A stretch of 64,000 nt of DNA from Opisthorchis felineus (lineage: Eukaryota; Platyhelminthes; Trematoda; Opisthorchiida; Opisthorchiidae), in contig SJOL01006432.1 in assembly GCA_004794785.1 (NCBI GenBank), positions 330,789 through 394,788 of the forward strand, written 5' to 3'. The notes beneath the pieces are model-generated. The model was given only the letters and a program-made list of their open reading frames with translations, was not told where the DNA came from and ran no database searches. Below are positions 54,440 to 64,000 of this stretch, piece after piece; the first letter of the stretch is position 1, and each line of letters begins with the position of its first letter. The translations under genes were made by a program, and so were the position numbers.

Positions 54440-56410
54440 TAAGCCTGAAGTCAACAAAGACAACAACAGAGGTAGCAACATCAGTACTGGCACTGATGCT
54501 TCACTGCCGTACAGCCACAAAGCTTATCTAATTATTTTTAAAGCCTGAGAGTAAAAAGAAAGAAGAGTGGGTGAGGGAGGTGACTTGATGCTGGACTATC
54601 GCAATCATTCTGAGGTGCCTACAACTCCAAGTCCTTAATCAGACACATAAGAAACTAACAGCACGAAAGCCACTGTCATCAATCAGCCGCCATTTCTTGC
54701 AATGCCTCCAGCAAAGCGCAGGAGGGGTCAGGTGGACCCTGAAAGATGAACCACACCAACAATATCCAAATTCTCCGATATCTCCTTCACACCCTCCTTC
54801 CAAGTCATACGCTCTCCTCGCTGCTTATGCCATTCCGAAAGAGGCACGGAAGACAACGTTCGTCTCCGTATATGATGTTTCGACGAGACACCGCAGTTGA
54901 TGGCGCTGGATGTTTTCTGCGATTGAAGTATCTGCTGCACAACCAAATACCGGTTTACTAACTTCCTCGTTACGAATTTGTTGACTGTCCGACATCAGCA
55001 ATGCTGGAGCATCGGTGGTCAAATACCTGAAGACGCCTCATATCATCTGCCCGCAACGGTCATGTCTTGCAACCGTACAACGACACCGCCCTAGTACGTA
55101 CGACCCTCGAGACCCAGTGATATGCCATTTTGACGCCACAAGTGACGCAAGTCGGCAAACATGGTTCGGGCCTTTGTAATTCATGCACTGACTTCACCAG
55201 ACAATTCCGTCAGAGTTAATATAGCTACCGTGGTATGTAAAATCCTTCACAATCTCCAGTGATTTTTAGAAGTGTAAGGGATAGGCTCAGAAACTGCACG
55301 TTCTGAAGCATGACTTTGCGCTTTGTAAGGCGCATGCCAGAGGATGGTATGACGGTGGTCAGTTTATTCAACAGGGCTCTTGCTGTGCCTTCGTCTTCAG
55401 AGATGGGGACAATGCCGTCTGTGTACTCCTGATGGACAAAGTTTTCACCAGCAACGATTTGAACACCGAGGTTTCAGCTTTCGCCTCATTGTCTCATCTG
55501 TGACGGAGTTGAACAGGAATGGATAGAGTGGACATCCACGTCAGACACCACTCTATGTAGGGAGCGTTTCAGAGGACTCATCATACACTCACACTGCCAG
55601 GAGTATGTGAATAAAGGGACCGGATTATGTTCACAAACTTCTGGGGCATACCTCGTTGAGCAGGTGTGGTTAAGAGCATTGATCGATTGATACATGTGAA
55701 CGCACCCCTGAAGTCAAGGAACATCAAAATCAGATGGAGGGTAGTCAGGACGAGGAGTACAATGTTATTTGAGTGAGCATATACACTCGGACATTTTGGG
55801 GCTGACGAAGGTTGCGTATTTACAGTTCACCTTTCTGTTTAAGGTCGACAGTCCGGATTGGAGGTAGTAGGTGGCCGTGATGTCCGGCGAACAAAGCGGC
55901 CTGTCCTAGTGCTGGGGCCTGCGGAGAGAATTCAGATTAGATTGGGGTAGGGTAGCAAAGCGTAAGAAGGGAGGTGTCAGCAATAACATGTTTTCGTATA
56001 TCCGCCCTGTTGTATGAATTAAGTAAGGCCACCCGGCTAGTGATACCACGCGACGGCCGATGTGGCATGGGAGTATTGTTAGTTGTAAGTATCATGTTTG
56101 TGTGTGTACTGGGATACTGCCAGGTCGCCCACACTAAGGCAGTTGGATGGATGGAGTCCTCGACTAAACCGTTGTCCCAAAGCCTGACTGCAAAGCAGTG
56201 GTGTTTGGCGGAAAATGAAAGTGCATTACCATTTTTGTAGAACAAGTCGCCACACATTCCTGCACAATCTGGAGGGCCAGGAGGCTGTGTTGGTCACACT
56301 TCTGACCATTAACCAATCTGGTGTGAGGGACCCCGAGTGTCTCATGGAAACCTCCCAGTATAGCTCAATGGGTCACGGAGGCACTACTGTAAGGTCCAAG
56401 CTCTGTAGCT
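54440..56410 (-). mobile_element. Element B3, internally deleted LINE
   Basis: The complement has the B 5' end and 5' UTR (56410 to about 55940, with [20 protein letters not shown] as in B1's [20 protein letters not shown]), a jump at about 55930-55740, then RT from the FVNII block (about 55620) to the C-terminal region (about 54830) and the 3' UTR with the ACTGATGCTTCACT block (about 54490). The endonuclease and first half of RT are missing. Frames are broken. Confidence 0.75.
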
Positions 56411-57689
56411 GAGCCCACTGTTACTGCAGTAAATCGTGTAGCTTGCAAGCACGCTGAGGCTTGTATGCTGACCGTTCTTTTGAAGTCAACATCCCGAGGT
56501 TCTCTGTACTTTGGTTCACCCCCCCCATGGGGTGCCCCATGGGTGTGTTAAGAATAAAGCTAACAGAGTGCCTCAAGGTTGGCTGCTCACAGTATCCGAG
56601 TGGTTGAAACTAGACTGCGGCACATTCATAGGTCAAACTGGTGATGTTCTGCCAGTGCTTGATTGAGACATCTAGCTCTCAAGTTGTATGAAGTTGCAGG
56701 TGGTGATATTTCAAGACACTGTGTCCACGTAGATCTATTTATCCTACCACGGGAAATTGCTTGCAGATCATGAATCTAGATGCTTATGTATCAACTATGT
56801 ATCTTCATTTTTATGTGTTTTCAGTGGTGTTATTACGTGTGATAAACCGCAAATCTTTACAGTAATTTCGGGCTTTATTAACTTCCTGATTTCCTCTCGT
56901 ATGTGATCGCTGCACATCCTTACTTAGGGTTTGCTGAGCTCCCGAAATCCAAATTTGTGTATTACGAAATCATCTGAAATCGGTCCCTGCGCCGTAGCGT
57001 TGGTGTTGGTCAGTGTTGCAGTCCGTTTCGGAACATGCCGTGTAGTGACTCTGGGGATTCGCTACGGTGCGCCTCAAATAGCCTAACCAACATGATTGCT
57101 TATGGATGGTAGTGCCTTCGATTTCAAACATTTTAACTTTCCGAAGAATACGAATGTTCGGAATCCGGTTCGTTCAATGAAGGTGCATTAATTCTCCAGA
57201 CGTTGCCGATGAAATCGGTGAAGAATTAGGAGAGCCATGGTACGGGTCTCAATGCTGCATAAAAGTGGAAATTTGAATTAAGGTGGCCAAGCGGATGACA
57301 GTCTGTAGCTAAGCCTTACTCTGAAATGAAAAGCACCATCGTGTATGTTGCTATCTAATAGTTGCTGAAGCGGATGGGGCCACGACGTAGCGTTGTTTCG
57401 TCCCCGCGTGGAGACCGCATCTGGCGGACGTAATTCCGCAAGCTCGAGCTTTAACCAGGTCAACATTTGTTCGAGTGGCCCGCCTTCATAAAGATGACTC
57501 GCAGTGCTTCACCTAATCAAAGATCTCTGTGAAGTCAACGGGTAGTCCGTAAAGGGATGCCTTCGCGGTATTTCTCCTGCATGTACCTCGTTGAGAATTA
57601 TTCAACCACTGATGCTTCATCCGCTCCATAATCTGCACATTTCTATGGGGTGTTTTCATTCAACTTTTCCACCAGAATATGAGCTGGAA
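56411..57689. other. No gene recognised
   Basis: Contains a short C/G palindrome near 56520-56545 (CCCCATGGGGTGCCCCATGG). No coding region is supported. Confidence 0.4.
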
Positions 57690-58110
57690 TTTGGTCACTG
57701 TGTGTCCAGTTAAATCCGCAAACCCGGATAGCTTATTCGAAGTATGCTATTAATGGTGTTCTGTTGGATGACGACTCGGAAGAATTCCAGTTTTTTCCGA
57801 ATAATCTAACTCACTGTGCAGTAATCGTCGGATTGGTTATCAACACTTCAAAAACCAGACATTTTCCTACGCGCGAAGCTATTAAAACAGAAGATGAAAT
57901 AATCGAGCAGATAGGCAACTTCCAGTATTTTGTTCCGCCGTTTTACACAATGGAGAAGCTGAAGGAGAAATCTAACGGTGCAGCGACAGCATCCAGCGTA
58001 CAACTGGACATTTTCTTGTGAAGAAACCCGAATTAGCATACGCGCGAAGATGCGGATCTTCAACATAGCCATTCGTCCAACCGAAGGTCAGATTTTTCGC
58101 CACCAGAACC
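57690..58110 (+). mobile_element. LINE family C, reverse transcriptase C-terminal fragment
   Basis: An 85-codon frame (57764-58021) carries MDDDSEEFQFFPNNLTHCAV, then IVGLVINTSKTRHF and EIIEQIGNFQYF, the region just after the catalytic box in non-LTR RT (x-GLxINxxKTK, then V-x-x-F-x-YLG). After a stop it continues with a KMRIFNIAIRP-like stretch. Sequence differs clearly from A and B, so this is a third family. It is 5'- and 3'-incomplete. Confidence 0.65.
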
Positions 58111-60215
58111 CCGAAGTACAGTGGAGGTTTGGTAGCTAGAGAAGGTATCCATTGATCAGATCGGGAAGCGTTTTCACCACGTGTCACCTTCCTTCAACGA
58201 CGGAACCTGCATTGGTTTGTGTGGTTGTTTCCTTAGGAGCGGTGTTGAGATCTCCAAACAAAACTTGGCTCGTGTATCATGTCAAAGATGGTATGGTCGA
58301 CTCTCTGAACAGTTAAAAACTTGACTCAGCATGGTCAAGGACAACAAGGAATGCTATGGTCTGCACTGGGTCTACTAAGTTCATCATTGGAACCAATACT
58401 AAATCGAGATTTCGCAGGTCTGGCAGCCGATTGCCATGTATGGGCAGAATGTATCTGGTATATTTTCCAAGTCTAAAGAGTTAGTCGCGTTGCAGTAAAA
58501 GTAACTAAAGTCGGTGGGAACGTCTTGTTGGATTCATGTTTGAAGGTCACATGAATCAGAGAATAATGGATGAACCAAATGGCACCAATTCGACAGGTGG
58601 TGGCCTTCCGATTTCGGCTGCATAGGAGTAGGTTTGCCACACGACGACTTTGGAGGATTACTGAGGATGTGTGCAGCACTGAAACTTGCAAATACATGGG
58701 GCAAACCCTTCCCACTTAGATTCATCCAAATTTGGACAGCCCGTTCAGGCTTTGGTCTCATTCCCTCGGGTCTACACCAGGAAAAGTGCGTGTATCTAAT
58801 GGAACATCCGGCTCACATCAAACCATGGATGGTATTACCTATTATTCGAGGGTTTCCATCGTCGTAGTTCGTTGTGGCAGACAAACCCGAAAACGGACCT
58901 CAATCCACTTTGTCAGTTGAACCTGGGGGCTACACAGACGACGTGTTCGAGGGTTTGACCGGTTTCACTCGGACTAAATGAACAATGTTGTCGCCGAATG
59001 CTGTTGTGTGGTTTGAAACTTGCATCCCGAAACTAATCGTCTACGGACAGCTGAGGAGTGGAGCCCGAAATCGGAGGCGTTCAAGTTTCAATCTTTGTGT
59101 AATTTCGAAAAACTGCAAATTCCATTTTGACTCATCGGAGGAACGGTAACTCGACAATGGCTCAGATAACGGCTCTGAATGAAGATGCAATAAGCTTTGA
59201 GAGGTTAGGCCCCGATGATGCAAAACGGGCGAGCTCTTAGGAGGGGGCTTGCACTCCCTTGTGCAACCTCGACCACGTAGACTTAAACAAAATGTGGACG
59301 CACATGCCTTAGCAAGTTCGGCCTTATGGGCCATCAGTCTACTCACCAACCTGCCTACCTAAATAACTGGAACTGCGTTAGGTTTGCTCCACCTAATTTG
59401 TTCCGGTCGGTCTTATTCTCCTGGATCTACGTTAGTGCCAATGCCTACATGAAAGCGCCACATTTGACTCAATTGGAACTCTCTTTGGCTGTCTAACTGT
59501 GTGCAAGTATTCGATGGTTCGACGCTGACCGGCAAATTCACTTCGGAGGCCAGCAATGCTCGTGTGGTGTAGCGCGTAACTGGGTTGAAGTGCTCTCTTT
59601 TATTGCCTCAACATTCCGGTTAATGATCTGCTTTGCGAGCTCCGGCATATTGTTTTCTACCCTCTAGATTTTCTTCCGTATAAGCTAGACATCTGGGTGA
59701 CATATCCAAAACGCGTGACTGCTCACTTATACCACCAATCATACCTCCTCCACGTATATCATGATGGTGTTTTTGGCATTCCTAGGGTGCATCAGAACTT
59801 GTCGATTAGAAAAAGGTTTCCTTTTCTCATGCCCGCTTTGGAAGTGGATGGGTTGTTAGGAATGTCATGTGACTGATAAGATTTTTTCGTGACTGGTCAG
59901 TTAAGTCACGAACGTGCGGTTTTAAATGGGGACGGCTTTCCGGCCTATGGGAAATTTCTCGATCAATTTCAAATGTTTTCCAGTGGCTCCCCCACACTAT
60001 TCGAGTATGATATGAACCTAGGAAGCGCAACGGTAAGGCTGTTGCTAATCACATTTATGACTACTGATTACTGTCCACTTGGTACGTTCGGTGAAACATA
60101 TACCAGCAAGAGGAACAACCAGAATACTTCACTTTACCTGTTTCCCATTACAGGTGAAGGGACTCTGTCAGGAAATGCGATGCACACCTAGTCGACTAAA
60201 CTGTTCGCTAAAAAA
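58111..60215. other. No gene recognised
   Basis: Several short frames overlap on both strands (58473-58867 and 59041-59349); none shows a recognised domain. Part may be an extension of LINE C, but I cannot show it. Confidence 0.4.
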
Positions 60216-60667
60216 TGAGCGTAGGCCGCTCCCCCTTGTTATGCGCATTTCCTTACTGTGCTTGGGTGGACCAACCACGCATCGGCATGGTGTCACATGA
60301 CTAACCTAGCAGTTTCGCCACCCTGATGCAGACGTCACAGGGTCTTATTATACGGACTGCGAGTTAGAATAAACCACAGCAAAGCCACTACAGCGTAGGG
60401 AACCACACTGTTGACAAGTATCAGCTGTGCAGTACTGTTTGATCACTATTGTTAATGTCAATAAGGTCAGATTCCAGAAAATAACCGTAGAATGTCCGAA
60501 ACTTACTGGGATTCGACAACTGCCAACCCGCAGTCTCGTAGTGATCGTTTCTCAGCAGAAGTTATGAACATGCGGTTGAATCCTACGCACGACGCTGTCC
60601 TGTCAACACTTTACTGCTCCCATTTAGCCACAGAGGGGAAATCGGTGGTCCGAGCTGGAATCCATGT
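60216..60667 (+). repeat. Left 452-bp inverted repeat arm
   Basis: Its complement is 61730-62181; I found no mismatch when comparing the two line by line. Outside TGAGCGTAGG at the left edge and inside TCCATGT at the right edge the similarity stops. An open frame from 60492 (MSETYWDSTTANP) is duplicated in both arms for that reason and is not evidence of a gene. Confidence 0.9.
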
Positions 60668-60705
60668 ATTTGTAGCAGATTGTCATCACATCACATCGTC
60701 ATCGC

Positions 60706-61137
60706 ATGTGGGAATCATCATCAAAAGAATCCATAGGTGATGGGTTCCAAACCAAGAGGAACAGTGTGATATACCTAATCAACTGCAACGACTGCAACAA
60801 ATTCTGCGTTGGACAAACTGGGAGGAAAGTATGCAAACGAATAAAGGAACACAACGCGGCTGTCAGGAGACATGACCCCCTATCCTTGATATCCATACAC
60901 GAAGACCAGGAAGGCCACAAATTCAATCTGGAAGACTCCAACATTTTGGCACACGGAAGGGAATTTTTGGAAGCATGGTACTCCATGGCGGACTCGATCA
61001 ACCGATGCATTGAGATGGATCCAATCTACGCACCACTACGTGCAAAGGACCAACATTTCAACCGGAATACTCAAGGAGAACTGAATATCGGATTCACAAA
61101 CAAAGAAACAAGGAACGCCTTGGAGTCAGATCAGTAA
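60706..61137 (+). CDS. GIY-YIG endonuclease domain of a Penelope-like element (partial)
   Basis: The 143-codon frame is the C-terminal endonuclease of a Penelope-like retroelement, which nicks DNA for integration. Visible motifs are SVIYLINC (residues 20-27, the GIY half), a C27-x2-C30 pair, KFCVG (32-36, the YIG half), TGRKVCKRIKEH (38-49) with the catalytic Arg, a H-x5-GH zinc/core motif (H65, GH70-71) and GREFLEAW (84-91), where Glu89 is the likely metal-binding residue. All expected catalytic residues are present. The upstream RT is missing and the true ORF start was lost at the junction with the left repeat. The tail after residue 95 is ordinary for the family. Confidence 0.8.
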   Translation: MWESSSKESIGDGFQTKRNSVIYLINCNDCNKFCVGQTGRKVCKRIKEHNAAVRRHDPLSLISIHEDQEGHKFNLEDSNILAHGREFLEAWYSMADSINRCIEMDPIYAPLRAKDQHFNRNTQGELNIGFTNKETRNALESDQ

Positions 61138-61390
61138 AGGTCACAAGCCGGAACTCGGAAACGTCAAGGACAGAGGTCACTCCAGCATCGATCAGAGTAC
61201 GAGGGCAGGGGATGCCAAGCTCAGAGGTCACGTGGGCATCGACGAACCAGGATACAGGATAACAGAGCAACCAATGGAACCGCCCGACCGAACAACTAAC
61301 CGCCTGGCAGCACGCATGTTAACACACACGCAACACTACTCAACGCACAACCACCAACTCATCGCTACGCACTACTACGCCCCCTAACAG

Positions 61391-61432
61391 CGCACCGATG
61401 ATGTCACCTTGATTGGTGATGAAACGTCTGCA
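61391..61432 (+). ncRNA. Hammerhead-ribozyme-like motif in Penelope-like element
   Basis: Stem I GCA (61392-61394) can pair with TGC (61429-61431). The core reads CCGATGA (61395-61401; canonical CTGATGA with one change). Stem II is GTCACC (61403-61408) with GGTGAT (61415-61420), loop TTGATT. GAAA (61421-61424) is followed by CGTC. The layout fits a minimal type I hammerhead, but the T-to-C change in the core should weaken or abolish cleavage. Confidence 0.5.
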
Positions 61433-61729
61433 ATCAAATTGCCCAGCTAGGCGAACTAACCAAAGACCATACTTGAAAATGTCAGACACTTGTTTAAATA
61501 CATCTCATACAGCGCAACGTGGTAGAGTGAATGTTTGTCAATACCAAATAGCAGGGTATCCTCAATATTCCCATCCTAACCCACAAAAAACAGAATTACA
61601 GCAACCGACAATAAGCCACCACCCCAGAACCTTAGTGACAGAAAAATCCCACCCAACAAGAACACAACAGCTTTATTGCGAGCAAGTGGGTGAAAACTTA
61701 CGGGGGTCGTCGCGGTAATTATGACGCAC

Positions 61730-62181
61730 ACATGGATTCCAGCTCGGACCACCGATTTCCCCTCTGTGGCTAAATGGGAGCAGTAAAGTGTTGACAGGAC
61801 AGCGTCGTGCGTAGGATTCAACCGCATGTTCATAACTTCTGCTGAGAAACGATCACTACGAGACTGCGGGTTGGCAGTTGTCGAATCCCAGTAAGTTTCG
61901 GACATTCTACGGTTATTTTCTGGAATCTGACCTTATTGACATTAACAATAGTGATCAAACAGTACTGCACAGCTGATACTTGTCAACAGTGTGGTTCCCT
62001 ACGCTGTAGTGGCTTTGCTGTGGTTTATTCTAACTCGCAGTCCGTATAATAAGACCCTGTGACGTCTGCATCAGGGTGGCGAAACTGCTAGGTTAGTCAT
62101 GTGACACCATGCCGATGCGTGGTTGGTCCACCCAAGCACAGTAAGGAAATGCGCATAACAAGGGGGAGCGGCCTACGCTCA
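61730..62181 (-). repeat. Right 452-bp inverted repeat arm
   Basis: Inverted copy of 60216-60667. On the + strand it contains CCGTATAATAAGACCCTGTG and GGTTAGTCATGTGA, blocks that recur in decayed form at 63620-63680. Confidence 0.9.
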
Positions 62182-62865
62182 GTTGGAATTAGCTCAATCC
62201 ACATAGAAGCATTTGTCCCGTTTCCGTAGTAAATTGCATAATCTCCCTGAGCTGTTTACTGATAGGAATTAATGCACAAAATTACGCCTTGCTCAGTGGA
62301 AGTGTGGTCACCTTTGATCTTCCCCATCGACCCCGTCGTGATTTGTGCCGCTGTCGTTGATAGCGTCGCACACAAATCGTTGGTGGTCACTGTGGGCAAC
62401 ACGTAACGATAATGACAGGGCTTTAGGTTACCATCGGAAGCAAAGTGACTCGCATTTCATGTCCCTTAATCTCAATCTCACTGGCTTTACAATGTCAAAG
62501 TAGGCCTGCGTGGTTACTCACCGAAGGCTGTTCCAAAAGAGTCTACATAGAAGCGATTTCTTCGCACTTGGTATCGAAACTGTTCTCTCCATTTGCTGTC
62601 GTGGTGCACATATGCGCTACTGCTGCCGCATGGCAAGACCGTTGCATGGATGGACTCTGTTTAGTTCGGTGTTCTTGAACTTTAGGACGGCACCTACATG
62701 GGCGATATCACGCACTGCGTACTTTTTCACCCAAAGCTTGCGTCGAACTGCAATATGCGTTAATCATACGTTCTTGCCAGCTCAAACTACCACACCAGAT
62801 CAAACTGCATGGTTGACTAACCCACGAGCTGTTGGAATGTTCAACCAAACTAGGTACCCTTCTTT
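62182..62865. other. No gene recognised
   Basis: A 119-codon + frame (62510-62869) ends opposite the minus-strand frame described next. No domain is seen. Confidence 0.4.
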
Positions 62866-63168
62866 TTAGAAGAAATCGCCCCAATTTAGAGGCTTCTGAC
62901 TCTTATATTCCTTCCACTGTTCTTTTGGTATATTCAGCATCCAACTACTGAACCCGTCGAGTTCACCTTTGGTGAATTTGTTGGGTAGAAATAAGGCCGA
63001 TGTTTGCTTTTTAAGGACAAAAACACTTGTATTGTTCCCATTCCTCAACTTCATCAAGCGTTTCTCGAGTCCATCCCCTCGTGTCAGCGGAATGACGACC
63101 GGGAGCAACGCGTCACTCAATTTCGATAGCTGCATGAGGCACAACACAGTTACCGTTTGTTTTGTCAG
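62866..63168 (-). CDS. Unidentified minus-strand open frame, possible terminal exon
   Basis: About 100 codons are open on the minus strand, ending GELDGFSSWMLNIPKEQWKE, then a short Lys- and Trp-containing tail and TAA at 62866-62868. An acceptor-like AATTTCAG lies at the 5' side (about 63169-63176). The composition is protein-like (mixed charged and aromatic residues, no repeats), and it matches no other segment in the window. I do not recognise the family. It may be the last exon of a gene extending beyond the right edge, or chance; no polyadenylation signal is evident downstream. Confidence 0.3.
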   Translation of the reverse strand: MTKQTVTVLCLMQLSKLSDALLPVVIPLTRGDGLEKRLMKLRNGNNTSVFVLKKQTSALFLPNKFTKGELDGFSSWMLNIPKEQWKEYKSQKPLNWGDFF

Positions 63169-63176
63169 CCTGAAAT

Positions 63177-63599
63177 TTGTGCAGTTCTCTAAACTGGCTA
63201 ATTAAATTGCAACCTTTGGTAAATCGGGTTTGGATTCATGGCATCTACTATGATTGGAATCGCTAGTCAAAAATTGAAACGTCGGACGGATTTATCAATT
63301 TCGTCTATCAGGTGAATGTGTTCTACATTACATGTCCATCGCCGACGTTCCACTGGCGGAAAACGTAAACCCATTTTCCCGTTTATGTCATTTCACTCTC
63401 CGTGCGATATGCCTCTTTTTCACTAACCCAGTCATACACTGGAAGTTATCAGCCTCAACCCACTGTACACTTTCTACAGGATGTTTGCTCACTCCATCCC
63501 ATCTCTGTAATGTGAATGCACATTAGTTTCCGCAACGTTCGGTGGAGTGCAGATGCAGTTTCGTGATCACAATTCCCGTCTTAATACGTGAGGCGGATT
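63177..63599. other. No gene recognised
   Basis: No feature recognised on either strand. Confidence 0.4.
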
Positions 63600-63720
63600 T
63601 TCAGGATCCGATACCCGCATAATAAGACTGTGATGTCCGAATTGAGGTCGACAGACTGATGGGTTAGTCATTTGATGCTCTACCGAAGCTTACTGATTGT
63701 TCTCCCAAGGTCGATGCGCA
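63600..63720 (+). mobile_element. Decayed Penelope-like terminal repeat
   Basis: CGCATAATAAGACTGTGATG, then TGGGTTAGTCATTTGATG and GGTCGATGCGC follow the right arm at 62040-62150 (CCGTATAATAAGACCCTGTG, TAGGTTAGTCATGTGACA, GCCGATGCGTGG). Similarity is patchy; this is an older relic of the same repeat family. Confidence 0.45.
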
Positions 63721-64000
63721 AATGCTAGGGGAACAGCAAGACCACCTGACATAGCTAGTTTTTCACTGCAGGTGAATATTTATTCTCAAGGTACACGATA
63801 CTTTATCTGCACTTCCACTGGATCACGCCATTAACCGAGTATGCACACAAGTCGCCGGCCGTTAATGTGTACATGAAAGTGTTACAGTTCTTCACAGGGG
63901 ACTGAAAGTATATATGGTCGTTCAGTTGAATTTACCAATTCACCAAGGTCCTTTTGAGACCTTATGACAGTGAGCCTGTATTACAGCTGAATCTTAGTAA
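63721..64000. other. No gene recognised
   Basis: No feature recognised up to the window edge. The last bases (TTACAGCTGAATCTTA) resemble the SINE 3' end, but too little is visible to call it. Confidence 0.35.

Larger units (their letters stand above)
60216..62181 (+). mobile_element. Penelope-like element with 452-bp inverted repeats
   Basis: Two inverted repeats (60216-60667 and 61730-62181) flank a 1062-bp core with an intact GIY-YIG endonuclease frame and a hammerhead-like motif. Penelope-like elements encode RT plus GIY-YIG and carry terminal repeats that may be direct or inverted. RT is absent, so the core is a truncated element; the endonuclease frame is cut at the left-arm junction. 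The repeats read as identical, suggesting a recent origin or ongoing homogenisation. Confidence 0.75.

Noticed and set aside
60492..60740. Host coding frame duplicated at 61576-61905
   Set aside because: It lies in the inverted repeat arms and is duplicated only because the arms are.

Overview
The window is eukaryotic nuclear DNA from a parasitic flatworm, most likely a liver fluke of the Clonorchis/Opisthorchis group. The signs are one intron-rich gene embedded in many decayed retroelements, tiny introns at the gene's 5' end with kilobase introns further 3', and a tRNA-derived SINE plus RTE-like LINE families whose translations I recognise from opisthorchiid genomes. The species call comes from memory of these repeat families, not from a search.

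The one clear host gene is a complete SLMAP orthologue (sarcolemma membrane-associated protein) on the + strand, 11582-52871. I assembled 19 exons with GT-AG junctions and consistent phases, giving 2472 nt and 823 aa. Exons 1-3 encode an N-terminal FHA phosphopeptide-binding domain, exons 4-18 a long coiled-coil-rich rod with poorly conserved inserts, and exon 19 a C-terminal transmembrane tail anchor. Introns 1-6 are only 36-49 bp; introns 8-18 run from 278 bp to 9.7 kb and hold most of the repeats. Exons 10-16 are all phase 1-1 and divisible by three.

Layout: 1-11.3 kb is an upstream repeat field with RTE-like LINE family A, a nearly full-length family B element nested inside it, SINEs, a Penelope-like hairpin relic and an unclassified repeat D. 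11.3-13.1 kb holds the SLMAP promoter region and exons 1-8. 13.1-52.9 kb holds the other exons and repeat-rich introns: a B copy and Penelope relic in intron 8; two intact SINEs with target-site duplications in opposite orientation in intron 9; in intron 11 an inverted, nearly identical copy of element A without the nested B insertion; a Penelope-like element with inverted flanks in intron 12. 52.9-64 kb holds the 3' UTR, another B copy, a third LINE fragment (C), and a Penelope-like element with a GIY-YIG endonuclease ORF between two 452-bp inverted repeats that read as identical.

The most interesting structures are the Penelope-like elements with inverted flanks and hammerhead-like motifs, the inverted A1/A2 duplication that brackets the FHA-encoding half of SLMAP with patchwork identity, and the block of frame-neutral exons in SLMAP. 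No CRISPR, rRNA, functional tRNA or bacterial-type gene was seen. All alignments were made by eye.
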